From positions 1 to 42,871 of the forward strand of contig JAVYAJ010000344.1 of assembly GCA_032229885.1 (NCBI GenBank): DNA of 42,871 bases. Reading direction: 5' to 3'. Each line of letters opens with the position of its first letter. Positions within the stretch are counted from its first letter, which is position 1. The translations under genes and the position numbers were made by a program. Positions 33,389 to 42,570 of the stretch are shown here, piece by piece. The notes beneath the pieces are model-generated. The model saw nothing but the letters and a program-made list of their open reading frames with translations, was not told the DNA's origin and made no database searches. The stretch is from Anammoximicrobium sp032229885 (lineage in GTDB: Bacteria; Planctomycetota; Planctomycetia; Pirellulales; Pirellulaceae).

Positions 33389-34666
33389 TCAAGTTCGCAC
33401 CTGACCGTCGCCGAGGACGACGTATTTGTACGTGGTCAGTTCTCGCAGACCACACGGTCCGCGAGCATGGAAGCGGTCGGTGCTGATCCCGATTTCCGCG
33501 CCCAGCCCAAACTCGCCGCCGTCATTGAACCGCGTGCTCGCATTGACCATCACGGCGGAACTGTCGACACACTTGGTGAACCGCCGCGCGGCGGCCAGAT
33601 CGCTGGTGACGATCGCGTCCGTATGCCGCGATCCATACTGGTTGATGTGCGTGATGGCGTCGTCCAACGAATCGACGACTCGGATCGAGATCACCGGCCC
33701 GAGATACTCGGCGTAATAATCCTCGTCCGTGGCGGGCTTGGCTTCGGCGATCGCGGCGCAGACCGTCGCATCGCCGCGCACTTCGATGCCCTGCTCGCGC
33801 AACGCGGCGCCGATCCGTGGCAGAAACGCGGGCGCCACCTGACGGTGAACCAACAGCGACTCGCAGGCGTTACAGACGCCCATCCGCTGGCATTTGGCGT
33901 TGATCGTCAGCGTCTGTGCCATGTCCAAATCAGCCGCTGCGTCGACGTAGACGTGGCAATTTCCGGTGAAATGTTTGATCACGGGCATCCTGGCCTCGGC
34001 CGCCACGCGGCGGATCAGGCTCTCGCCACCGCGCGGGATCGCGACATCGATGTACCGATCGAGCGCCAGGAACTGGCCCACCGCATCGCGGTTGGACGTC
34101 GCGACCAACTGGATGGCGTGGGGCGGAATGCCGTGCTGGCCCGCGGACTCGACCAGCAGGTCGACGATGGCTCGGCTGGAATTCGCCGCTTCCTTGCCGC
34201 CTCGCAGGATGACCGCGTTGCCGCTCTTGATGCAGATCGCCGCCGCGTCGGCGGTCACGTTGGGGCGCGATTCGTAGATGAAAAAGACGACCCCCAGCGG
34301 GACGCGGACCTTGCTGATCTCCAGTCCGTTGGGGCGAATCGACGCCTCGATGACTTCGCCCACCGGGTCGCGGAGCATGGCGATTTCGTCCAACGCGGCG
34401 GCGATGCCCTCGATCCGCTGGGTAGTCAGGCGCAAGCGGTCGGTCTGCGCGTCCGTCAAGCCGAACCCGGGCGCGGCGGCCAGATCCCGCGAGTTGGCCT
34501 CCAGCACGCCGTCGGACCGCTCGCGCAGCAAGCGGGCGGCCGCGCGGAGCCAGCGATCTTTCTGGCCACCGCCGATCGTCGCCAGGACCGTCGCCGCTCG
34601 TTGCGCGTCGCGAGCCACCTGCAGACAGTATGCTTGAAGATCCTTCGGTTCAACGTTCGACGTCAT
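33389..34666 (-). CDS. proA: Gamma-glutamyl phosphate reductase
   Basis: ProA reduces gamma-glutamyl phosphate with NADPH to glutamate semialdehyde, the second step of proline synthesis. The 425 residues have the aldehyde-dehydrogenase fold signatures of the family: VPLGVVFFIYESRPNVTADA, KSGNAVILRGGKEAANSS, IPRGGESLIRRV, and the catalytic cysteine C265 in NAKCQRMGVCNACESLLVH. The C-terminus holds NASTRFNDGGEFGLGAEIG. The usual partner proB is not adjacent. It is divergent from recG. Confidence 0.97.
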   Translation of the reverse strand: MTSNVEPKDLQAYCLQVARDAQRAATVLATIGGGQKDRWLRAAARLLRERSDGVLEANSRDLAAAPGFGLTDAQTDRLRLTTQRIEGIAAALDEIAMLRDPVGEVIEASIRPNGLEISKVRVPLGVVFFIYESRPNVTADAAAICIKSGNAVILRGGKEAANSSRAIVDLLVESAGQHGIPPHAIQLVATSNRDAVGQFLALDRYIDVAIPRGGESLIRRVAAEARMPVIKHFTGNCHVYVDAAADLDMAQTLTINAKCQRMGVCNACESLLVHRQVAPAFLPRIGAALREQGIEVRGDATVCAAIAEAKPATDEDYYAEYLGPVISIRVVDSLDDAITHINQYGSRHTDAIVTSDLAAARRFTKCVDSSAVMVNASTRFNDGGEFGLGAEIGISTDRFHARGPCGLRELTTYKYVVLGDGQVRT

Positions 34667-34976
34667 GGTCGTTCACCAACAAGTCGTGCCTCGGAACAGA
34701 ACGGCGGACTGTGCCACGTCGGGTCGCGTGTTCGTCCGCGCCGGACCTGAAGTATGGAGCCGGATCGCTCGCGAGTCAATCGTGTCGCCCGGTTGCCGTT
34801 CCAGCCTGACGCCACCCCGATGGCCGCCCTCGCAGCGGCCGATCGCGGCGTCCATCGGCGGCGGGCAACGTCCCCAGGGAAGCCGCGCTCCAATGTCCTA
34901 TCGTGCGTCGTTTCGAGTCCGGGCACGGCCGCCGCGAACGGACGCACGCGTGTGTCGGCCGTAGCCGGATTCCCGC
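34667..34976. other. Divergent intergenic region proA/recG
   Basis: 310 bp between two divergent starts; it should contain both promoters. No RNA gene, repeat or protein-like frame was recognised. Confidence 0.5.
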
Positions 34977-37091
34977 ATGTCCGAGTACAATGCCGGCATG
35001 ACTGCCGATGATCGATCCGACGCGCGGCAACGCCTCGCGACACCCGTTCAGTTCATCAAGGGGATTGGGCCGGCGGTGGCGCCGCTGCTCGAACGGCTCG
35101 GGCTGCGCACGGCACGCGATCTGCTGTTCTTTTTTCCGCGAGACTATCTCGACGGCAGCCGTGTGCTGACGGTTCCCGAACTGCGGGAAGACGAGCCGGC
35201 CAGCGTGTGCGGCGTGGTCGAGGAGAGCGAGCTGCGCAATACGGGCACGGGCCGGACATTGCTGGGCGTGCTGGTCCGACAGGATCAGGGATTCCTCCGC
35301 GCCCTGTGGTTCAACCAGCCATACATGGCCGGCCAGCTCAAACACGGCGCGCGTGTGCTGCTGTCGGGGTCGCCCCGTTTTCGCGGCGGGCGCTGGGAGA
35401 TGGTCCATCCGCGGGTCGAACGGCTGACGGACGATCGGCCGGTGGCCTCGGGCGAGATCTTGCCCCTGTACTCGCTGACCGAAGGCCTCAAGCAGCCCTT
35501 TCTGCGGCGGATTGTCCGCGCGGCCGTCGCCGAGTACGCGGGAGTATTGGACGAGGTGTTCCCGGAGGACTACCTGAGCGGCCACGACCTGTTGCCCATC
35601 CGGACGGCGGTGGCCGAGATCCATACGCCGAGCGACGCGGCCAGTCTGGCCCGGGCTCGTCGCCGATTCATCTACCAGGAACTGCTCGTGCTTCAATTGG
35701 CGCTGGCTCTGTCCAGGCGCCAGCGGACACAGCAGACGCGGACGCCGCGGTTGATCGTCGATGCCAAGATCGACGCGCGGATCCGCCGCTTGTTTCCCTT
35801 CAAGCTGACTGCGGCCCAGGATCAAGCGATCCGCGAGATCACAGCGGATCTCGCACGCCCCGCGCCGATGAACCGGCTGTTGCAGGGCGACGTCGGCAGC
35901 GGCAAGACGGTGGTGGCCGAATATGCGATGCTCGCGGCGGTCGCCCACGGCTATCAAGCGGCGCTGATGGCGCCGACCGAGATCCTAGCCCGCCAACACG
36001 CACAGACGCTGCAGCGAGACCTGCGGGACAGCCGCGTGCGGATCCGTGTGTTGACCGGTTCGTTGACGGCCGCACAGCGGCGGGACGCGCAAGCGCGCGT
36101 CGCGGACGGCGAGGCGGATCTGATCGTCGGGACGCACGCCCTGCTGCACGCGGATCTCGATTGGTCCCGATTGGCGTTGGTCGTGATCGACGAACAGCAC
36201 AAGTTCGGCGTCAACCAACGGGCGGCCTTGCGGCGTTCGGCGCCGGACCCGCACTATCTGGTGATGACGGCGACGCCGATCCCCCGAACCGTTGCCATGA
36301 CTGCGTTTGGCAGCCTGGATATGTCGGCGCTGCGCGATCCGCCGCCGGGCCGCGCCCAAGTCCACACGTACCTGGGAACGGATTCGCAGCGCGCCCGCTG
36401 GTGGGATTTTTATCGCCGCAAGCTGCGCGAAGGCCGTCAAGGGTATGTGATCGCCCCCCACGTGGAAACGGCAGGCGACGAGTCGGTTGCCAGCGTCGAG
36501 GAGGCGTTCGAATCGCTGGCCAATGGCGAACTGGCCGAATTTCGGCTGGGGTTGCTGCACGGCCGCCTGGACGCCGACGAAAAAGAGGCCGTCATGCGCG
36601 ATTTTCAGCGCGGCGCGATCCAGGTCCTGGTGGGGACTTCGGTGATCGAGGTGGGGATCGACGTTCCCAACGCGACGTTGCTGACGATCGAAAACGCGGA
36701 TCGCTTCGGGTTGGCCCAGTTGCACCAGATGCGAGGTCGCGTCAGCCGTGGCGTACACCCGGGATTCGTGTGTGCGTTTGGCGCTCACAAGACCGAGACC
36801 GCGCGCCAGCGGCTGGAGGCTTTTCGGCGGACGACCGACGGATTCGAGCTCGCCGAAATCGACTTCCGCCTGCGCGGCCCCGGCAGCCTGTTCAGCCTGC
36901 AGCAACACGGTTTGCCCGCGTTTCACATCGCCGATCTGACCCGCGACGCGGACGTCCTGATCGAAGCGCGCCAGGACGCGCGAACATTGGTGGACGAACA
37001 GGCCGCCTTGGCGCGTCCCGAATACGCTCGCCTGCGGCAGATGGTCACCGGCCGTTATGGGCAGGCGCTCGACCTGGCCGACGTGGGCTAG
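34977..37091 (+). CDS. recG: ATP-dependent DNA helicase RecG
   Basis: RecG reverses stalled replication forks and migrates branched DNA. The 704-residue frame has the N-terminal wedge/OB domain (TPVQFIKGIGPAVAPLLERL, FFPRDYLDGS). The superfamily 2 core shows Walker A GDVGSGKT (about 304-311), APTEILARQHA, DEQH (405-408) followed by KFG, TATPIPRT, VGTSVIEVGIDVPNAT and QMRGRVSRG. The C-terminus DFRLRGPGSLFSLQQHGLP matches the family's GPGE/QSG-type motif in slightly altered form. ATG 34977 is followed by another ATG at 34998; neither has a strong ribosome binding site, so the start is uncertain by seven codons. Confidence 0.95.
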   Translation: MSEYNAGMTADDRSDARQRLATPVQFIKGIGPAVAPLLERLGLRTARDLLFFFPRDYLDGSRVLTVPELREDEPASVCGVVEESELRNTGTGRTLLGVLVRQDQGFLRALWFNQPYMAGQLKHGARVLLSGSPRFRGGRWEMVHPRVERLTDDRPVASGEILPLYSLTEGLKQPFLRRIVRAAVAEYAGVLDEVFPEDYLSGHDLLPIRTAVAEIHTPSDAASLARARRRFIYQELLVLQLALALSRRQRTQQTRTPRLIVDAKIDARIRRLFPFKLTAAQDQAIREITADLARPAPMNRLLQGDVGSGKTVVAEYAMLAAVAHGYQAALMAPTEILARQHAQTLQRDLRDSRVRIRVLTGSLTAAQRRDAQARVADGEADLIVGTHALLHADLDWSRLALVVIDEQHKFGVNQRAALRRSAPDPHYLVMTATPIPRTVAMTAFGSLDMSALRDPPPGRAQVHTYLGTDSQRARWWDFYRRKLREGRQGYVIAPHVETAGDESVASVEEAFESLANGELAEFRLGLLHGRLDADEKEAVMRDFQRGAIQVLVGTSVIEVGIDVPNATLLTIENADRFGLAQLHQMRGRVSRGVHPGFVCAFGAHKTETARQRLEAFRRTTDGFELAEIDFRLRGPGSLFSLQQHGLPAFHIADLTRDADVLIEARQDARTLVDEQAALARPEYARLRQMVTGRYGQALDLADVG

Positions 37092-37606
37092 CGCGTCGCC
37101 CACTCATGATTTTCGGGGTACGACACTCGCCATCGCACGGAATTCTCGCGGCCTGACAATCGTGGCAATCCCCAACATTTGGCCTTGACGCCGCACTTGC
37201 CCTGGGTGCATAGCCGCGTTTGACGCCCGATCTCGAAATGTCATTTCGAACCCAGCCCTTCGCCGCGTCGCCGCGTCGGGTTTCCCTAGTGCGCGGCGGC
37301 CTGTCATACTTGTGCAGAGAGACTTCCTTGGCGACCGGGCCGCGACAAGTTGCGTTGGCCCACCTCGTCGAATACGATACGTAGCTGGTCGGACTGTTTC
37401 CCTTCGGTCGTGCGGTCGCTTTTCGGCGGCGTTCCAGAGCGCTCGATACTCGGGAATCGGCTGTACGCGGCCCACCGCGCGGCCGCGCTTCCTACCTCGC
37501 GTAGATTTTCACGGGGATACGGCAGTCCAATGAAACGCGACGGCCGCGACGCGCGGCGCGCACGACTTGAATTCGGACTCAGAAACCTGTCGGAAGGCTG
37601 TCGAAC
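37092..37606. other. Intergenic region between recG and the kinase gene
   Basis: 515 bp with no recognised gene. A small perfect inverted repeat (tcgaaatg-t-catttcga) lies at 37233-37249. Some stretches around 37365-37440 are less GC-rich than the flanks and may hold the kinase promoter, but no clear boxes were identified. Confidence 0.5.
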
Positions 37607-39115
37607 ATGAGTGGGAATGCGGACGATCTGTCGCAGCGGATTTTCGACCTCCGCCTGTTGGATCAGCGTCAACTGGACGGCGTGTGGGGCGAGATCGGCA
37701 CGCGGGACATCACGCTAGAAGCGTTCGTGAGCCATCTGTTGAACAAATCCATCCTGACCAACTTTCAGTTGGACAAAGTGCTGAAGGGCGACCGAGACGG
37801 CTTTTTCTACGGCCACTACCAAGTCCTGTACATGGTCGGAGCAGGCACGTTTGCCCGCGTGTTCCGCGCCGTCCACGTCAAGACCAAACGCGTGGTGGCG
37901 GTCAAGGTCTTGCGACGACGCTTTCGCACCGAAGCCGAGCAGGTCGCCCTGTTCCTGCGCGAAGCCCACATGGGGCAAAGACTGGTCCATCCCAACATCG
38001 TCCGCATCTTCGAGGTCAGCGACGAGGTGCGCGCTCCGTTCATGGTGATGGAGTTTATCGAAGGTCAGACGGCGCGCGAGTTTCTGAAGATCCGCAATCG
38101 ACTCGACGCCGCCACGACCGTGAACTTGATGATCGATGTCGCCAGCGGTCTCGACTATGCCCGCAAACTGGGGGTCACACACCGCGACATGAAGCTGTCG
38201 AACGTCATGATCGCGTCGACCGGCAAGGCCAAACTGGTGGATTTCGGCTTGGCGACCATTTCCGAGGCCAGCGACGACAAACTGCTGGCCGCCCCCAACG
38301 CCCGGTCGATCGACTACGTGGCGCTCGAGCGGGGCACGAACGTCCAGAAAAATGACCACCGCAGCGACATCTACTTTGCGGGTTGCGTCATGTACCACAT
38401 GCTGACGGGCCAAGCGCCGCTGCTGGAGACCCGAGACCGACTGATGCGGATGAACGTGAGCCGGTTCGGCGACATCAAACCGGCTGGCGAGCTCGTGCCC
38501 GAGATTCCCATTCCGATCCTGTCGATTCTGAACCGGGCCATGACGCTGCGACCCGAGGAGCGATACCAGGAGCCGGAAGAGTTCCTGGCGGACCTCAAGC
38601 GAGCCAAGTTCGTGCTGGACAAGGGCGAGACGACCGAGGCGGCGACACAGCCCGCAAAATCCGGCGACGCCGCGAGCGTCGGCCAGACGGACGCCGGCGT
38701 CGGCGCGACCGGCGAGGGCATCGGCAAAGCCGTCCTGGTGGTCGAATCCAAGATCGACATGCAGGATCTGTTCCGCGAGCAGCTCAAGAAACGGGGCTAT
38801 CGCGTGCTGATCACCAACACGCCGGACCGCGCCATCCAGCGGTTCGAGAACGAAATCCGCGTGGCCGATTGCGCCGTCTTTTCCACGCACGCCCTGGGCG
38901 CCGACGCGGTCGACGCTTTCAACCGCCTGGGCCAGTCCGAGGTCACCCGCGACGTGCCCGCGATCCTGCTGGTCGATTCGCGGCACGAGCGCCTGATGGC
39001 CGCCGCCGAAACCAGCGAGCATCGCGTGATCTCGCCCCTGCCTCTGAAGATGAGCGATCTCTGCCAGACCCTGACCCGGCTGTTGCGAAACCACGCGCAG
39101 CGCGCGGCCCGATGA
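37607..39115 (+). CDS. Ser/Thr protein kinase with C-terminal degenerate receiver domain
   Basis: A Hanks-type kinase of 502 residues without a transmembrane segment, hence cytoplasmic. A leader helix region (1-70, LDQRQLDGVWGEIG ... LTNFQLDKVLKG) is like the planctomycete kinase N-terminal module. The kinase core has glycine loop GAGTFARV (about 77-84), K100 in VAVKVL, catalytic HRDMKLSN (H192-D194) and DFG at 212-214. The APE position reads ALE. After a linker (about 335-372) comes a response-regulator-like fold (GKAVLVVESKIDMQDLFREQ ... AILLVDSRHERLMAAAET). The usual phospho-aspartate site reads DCAVFS, with Ser426 where Asp is expected, so it is probably a pseudo-receiver. Substrates are unknown. 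The gene stands alone. Confidence 0.88.
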   Translation: MSGNADDLSQRIFDLRLLDQRQLDGVWGEIGTRDITLEAFVSHLLNKSILTNFQLDKVLKGDRDGFFYGHYQVLYMVGAGTFARVFRAVHVKTKRVVAVKVLRRRFRTEAEQVALFLREAHMGQRLVHPNIVRIFEVSDEVRAPFMVMEFIEGQTAREFLKIRNRLDAATTVNLMIDVASGLDYARKLGVTHRDMKLSNVMIASTGKAKLVDFGLATISEASDDKLLAAPNARSIDYVALERGTNVQKNDHRSDIYFAGCVMYHMLTGQAPLLETRDRLMRMNVSRFGDIKPAGELVPEIPIPILSILNRAMTLRPEERYQEPEEFLADLKRAKFVLDKGETTEAATQPAKSGDAASVGQTDAGVGATGEGIGKAVLVVESKIDMQDLFREQLKKRGYRVLITNTPDRAIQRFENEIRVADCAVFSTHALGADAVDAFNRLGQSEVTRDVPAILLVDSRHERLMAAAETSEHRVISPLPLKMSDLCQTLTRLLRNHAQRAAR

Positions 39116-39410
39116 AGACAGCGGCCCGTGCGCGCACGCAAGCCATTCATTCGTGGCCGCGGCATCCTGCCGTATGGTATCAACGCGGCCTCGCGCGCAG
39201 GTCGTCCCCCGGAGGGCCACGCTCCGTCGTGGCCGCAACCGGGCGCCGGCAACGGACGCGACCGACCGCGTCCCGCTAAGACGACGCACCTCTCGATGGC
39301 CGCCGCCCAGCTATTTCTTACCATTATGGAGTGTCCAAAGCGTTCCGCTGGCGATGGGAGACGACTTGACGTTCCACATCCCATCAACTCCGCTTTCCGG
39401 CCCTCGAGGG

Positions 39411-40985
39411 CTATGGCTGCCCGGGCGAGGGATCTGGTTCGTCGGGCACGAATTGAAAGGCGTACAGGTCGGCGTCGCGGAGCGCAAAACGCACGCGGAC
39501 GGGGCGGCCGGCCAGCGCGCGGACATCGCCGCCGTGACGCCAACGCACGATCCGGGCCAGCGTGTCGCCGAAGATCGGCTCGCAGTCGGCCAACGCATAT
39601 CCAGGCAGCGGTTGTCCGGCGGGATCCTGAAGCTCGACCTGGATGCTGCCCGCGGCGGAGGTCGCCAGGTTGAGCGCCAGATAGCCGCCCTCGAACACCA
39701 GCGGTTTGGTGACCAGCTCGCCGCCTCGCGCCGCGGCCTGCAACGAGGCAAAGCCATCGATCCGCAACGTCAGACGCCGCACGCTGACGCCGACGCCTTG
39801 CCAATAGTCCTCCGAGGCGTACAGCGACAGATCGTGCGGCGCATCGCCCAATGTCGAAGCCGTCTCGACCAGACCCCAGAAAACCAGGTTGTCGCCGTAC
39901 ACCCAAGAACCTTGGCGACGCGGTCCCGGACGCACAAAGGCTTCGTTCCAGCGATGGAACAGCACCCCATCGCGACTGGCCATGAACAAGCCGTCGGTGA
40001 CGGCGGTCCCGTAGCGAGGGCTGGCTTTGGCGCGGGCCAGCCGCTCGTCCAGCCCCGGCAAGGCCCGCATCGAATCCGACCAGCCGCGGTCGATGTACCG
40101 CATCGGAAAGCCCACGAAGATGTGCGGCGCACGATAGTAGGGTTGGATCTGGTTCGTGTACAGATGCTCGACAGGCGAATCGACGTACCGCAGATCGACC
40201 GCCTCGCCCCAGGTCACGGCGTCCGGCGAACTGGCCGTGCGGATGGCGCGAAAACCGTCGGGTTTCCACGTCTGGCCGTCGGCGACGCCGGCCGTGAAGA
40301 CCCGCCAGTAAGCGCGGTACTCGCGGCGCAGCGGATCCCAGAACATCAGATTCTGGGAATCGAAGGCGCCTTGCGTGATCACCGGCTGGCCGCCGGCCAC
40401 GCGAAAGTGAATGCCGTCCGGCGAATGCAACACGTACAGCCCGTGAGGCCGGCCGACAATGACGCATTTGTAACGGGCGTCCGCGGGACAGTCGGGATTG
40501 GCGTCTTTGAAAACGGCCGTATGGGCCGGATCGCCGCCGATCGTCGCGACGGCCTCGGGCGTGAGAATGATGTTGTTGTTCTTCGAGCCTTCGAACTCGA
40601 ACAGCCCGAGTTCCGGCCGCCGCCAGTGGATCCCGTCGTCGCTCTCCGCATAGCACAGGAACCAGGGGTGCGTGGGCCTCGCCTCGGCCGGCTTGCCGCC
40701 ATGGCGATAGTGCCCGGCGTGGTAGTACATGCGATACCGTCCATCGTCCTGAAATACGCTGGGGTAGCCGCACGCGTTTCCTTCCCAAGCGGCGTCCGTG
40801 CGAAATACGATTTCCCGCGGCACGGGCCGATGGAGCTGCAGACGCGCCTCGCCGGACAATCGGTCGACTAGAAAATCGTCGATCAGCAGTTCGCGTCGGC
40901 CGCCGATCACGATGGGCGTGTCGGCTGTGGGCGTCTCGCTGGCCGCCCCGATCGTCATCAACCATGCAACCAACAGGGGACTCAT
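39411..40985 (-). CDS. Secreted glycosidase-like five-bladed-propeller protein
   Basis: GAGGAG stands 8 bp before ATG 40985, and the first residues (MSPLLVAWLMTIGAASETPT) form a short signal peptide. The 524-residue protein has the style of family 32/43-like planctomycete proteins: LLIDDFLVDRLSG, NACGYPSVFQDDGRYRMYYH, CYAESDDGIHWRRPELGLFE, DSQNLMFWDPLRREYRAYWR, ASSPDAVTWGEA and MASRDGVLFHRWNEAF. Repeated 'S-D-G-x-x-W' words mark propeller blades. The C-terminal 120 residues (LRIDGFASLQAAARGGELVT) form a beta-sandwich-like domain. Acidic residues in the NACGYPSVF/DDGRYRMYY region could be catalytic but I cannot confirm this. A role in polysaccharide breakdown is inferred. Confidence 0.75.
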   Translation of the reverse strand: MSPLLVAWLMTIGAASETPTADTPIVIGGRRELLIDDFLVDRLSGEARLQLHRPVPREIVFRTDAAWEGNACGYPSVFQDDGRYRMYYHAGHYRHGGKPAEARPTHPWFLCYAESDDGIHWRRPELGLFEFEGSKNNNIILTPEAVATIGGDPAHTAVFKDANPDCPADARYKCVIVGRPHGLYVLHSPDGIHFRVAGGQPVITQGAFDSQNLMFWDPLRREYRAYWRVFTAGVADGQTWKPDGFRAIRTASSPDAVTWGEAVDLRYVDSPVEHLYTNQIQPYYRAPHIFVGFPMRYIDRGWSDSMRALPGLDERLARAKASPRYGTAVTDGLFMASRDGVLFHRWNEAFVRPGPRRQGSWVYGDNLVFWGLVETASTLGDAPHDLSLYASEDYWQGVGVSVRRLTLRIDGFASLQAAARGGELVTKPLVFEGGYLALNLATSAAGSIQVELQDPAGQPLPGYALADCEPIFGDTLARIVRWRHGGDVRALAGRPVRVRFALRDADLYAFQFVPDEPDPSPGQP

Positions 40986-41390
40986 CAGCAGGCTCCTCGT
41001 GTCGCGTCAAGACCGTGCCGCCTGGCCTGAACGCCAACTCTCGACGTCCGCGGCGCCGTTCGCCGGCCCGCGCGCACCGCCCGCCGCGACAACGGCAGGT
41101 GACGCGAGCCCGCGCGGCCTGGATTGTACCGCATCCGCTCGAACCCCGCTGGCCACCGACAAACGGGCACGGTGACGCGCCACGTTGACGCTGCCCGTCG
41201 TCGCCGCGCGCACCTCGAAGGCGCACACCGCCGTAACCCAGGGTCCGCGGCACGGCCGCACACCCTCGGTCGCCGTTCGACACGCATCGTCGCACCCTGA
41301 AAGGGCGCATCACCTATAGGAAGCTGCGCGTAATCGCCGATCGACACGACGGTATGGATCCGTGCCCATCTGTGTCCATCCGCGTCCATC
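40986..41390. other. Intergenic region upstream of the glycosidase-like gene
   Basis: 405 bp containing the glycosidase-like gene's promoter region. At 41358-41380 it includes the outer arm of an inverted repeat whose partner is inside the dispersed repeat (41498-41523). Otherwise no gene is recognised. Confidence 0.45.
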
Positions 41391-41523
41391 TGTACTACTA
41401 ACCTCAGACATCGTGAACTTTTGACAATGTTTTCAGCCAGCGACAGCGTTAAGTTGTTGAGGGGTTACATGTTGTGCTTACAGTAGCTCTGGGAACCACA
41501 GATGAGCACGGATGGGCACGGAT
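41358..41523. repeat. Inverted repeat overlapping the dispersed element
   Basis: 41358-41383 begins atccgtgcccatc and is complementary at about 21 of 26 positions to 41498-41523 (acagatgagcacggatgggc then acggat). A further degenerate copy of the word 'tccatc' follows the left arm. The pair would fold into a long stem enclosing about 115 nt. The right arm word has a counterpart in the other copy at about 31733-31759; the left arm does not. Confidence 0.5.
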
Positions 41524-41657
41524 AGCAGGGATGAAGAACAACGGTTAGCTGCGATGTCTTTATTCGTATGATTTGTGGCTCTCTTCCATATTTCTTGGCG
41601 GTTGTTTGGTTGCGGCTGCTGGCCGCGCTGGGGTTCACATACGCGCACCGTGCGCAT
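41391..41657 (+). repeat. Second long copy of the dispersed structured repeat
   Basis: It begins tgtactactaa like 31627 and can be followed, with scattered changes, through catcgtgaactt, gtctttattcg and gtttggttgcggctgctggcc. It ends in a shortened palindrome acgcgcaccgtgcgcat (41641-41657). By eye about three quarters of positions agree with 31627-31905. The right-hand module seen elsewhere (gtac words and final hairpin) is missing, and an IS66-like transposase remnant begins within about 40 bp. Confidence 0.7.
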
Positions 41658-41673
41658 CGACCTGCCTGAGACC

Positions 41674-41960
41674 ATGAGCGACGCGCAAACGACGATCGAC
41701 AACAACAAGACGCAGCACTTGATCAAGCAGATCGCCCGGGGGCGGAAACATTGGCTGCTGACGGGCAGCGTTGCGACAGGCAAGCGGGCGGCCGAATTCC
41801 TGACGCGGGTCAGCAGCGCGGTCCGCAACGACCTGGATGTGTGGGCTTACGCGAACAATGCTCTGGACCAGTGGCTGACGGGTTCGACCGGCTGCCATGC
41901 GCTGCGTCCAGACGCTTGGAAACAATCGGATCCCGCAGCACCGCGGCCGCGCCGACCGAC
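41674..41960 (+). mobile_element. IS66-family transposase C-terminal remnant
   Basis: The frame reads TTIDNNKTQHLIKQIARGRK, then HWLLTGSVATGKRAAEFLTR, VSSAVRNDLDVWAYANNALD and TGSTGCHALRPDAWKQSDP. This matches the end of IS66 transposases (IDNN...AxGRKNWLFxGS, then LDVWAYxxDVLxxL). Only the last ~90 residues are present. The upstream DDE core is absent and similarity dissolves after 41945 into arginine/proline-rich text, so it is a dead fragment. A nominal ATG lies at 41674 but the frame stays open further upstream. Confidence 0.7.
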
Positions 41961-42570
41961 CGCGTTTCCACCGCGCCCTGCGGCGGATCGCGCGCCATGC
42001 AATCGCGAGCAACCACCTTCTCAGCGCCGCGCGGACGTCCGCCGCCCGTCGCGATCCCGGTCCCGCCCGCCAGATCGTCAGTCGCCTGCGGCCGGTCACG
42101 CTCGAGATCGCGAGCGAAGCGCCTGCGACGAGCATCAGACTTGGCGATCGGCGAGTTCTGCCGCGGGCTTGTGAGACCGGGCGACTTTTCGGGACACACT
42201 TCTCGATGGCGAATCCGGTTGGATTGCGATCTGACGTGCTTGGTGAAAACCCAATACGATGGTTCACGAAAGCGGCGAACTCGCGTCGCGATTCAAATCC
42301 GGACTCGAAAAATCTGGCTGATGACGACGTTCAGCTCGCCGTACCGCAGCCTCGTCCGCCACGTCCCCCCGGGGAGTCAGCACAGTGCGCGGATGACGAG
42401 GCGAGGCGAGCGCGAGCTCGGGCGGTTCGTTGTTCGAGGTCCCGCTCGATTGACAACCGTGGCGTCAAGATCGTAGGCTGAATCACGGGTCAGAGCGTCG
42501 ATTCGTAGGCGAAGACGTCGCAGGCGCCAGGCACGGGGCGCCGCCGGAAAAGCCGGGTTCTGGAAACGAA
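41961..42570. other. Region without recognised gene after the IS66 remnant
   Basis: 610 bp in which several frames are open on both strands but none resembles a known family. The Arg/Ser/Pro-rich translations look non-coding. It may be decayed insertion-element DNA. No inverted terminal repeat of IS66 type was identified. Confidence 0.4.

Noticed and set aside
35207..37156. 649-codon second plus-strand frame inside recG
   Set aside because: It overlaps all RecG motifs in another phase and reads as arginine/glycine-rich text.
39153..40871. 572-codon plus-strand frame opposite the glycosidase-like gene
   Set aside because: It is antisense to a gene with signal peptide, ribosome binding site and repeated SDG-type words.
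38797..41313. 838-codon minus frame across kinase and glycosidase regions
   Set aside because: It crosses the kinase gene antisense and the glycosidase-like gene out of phase, without motifs.
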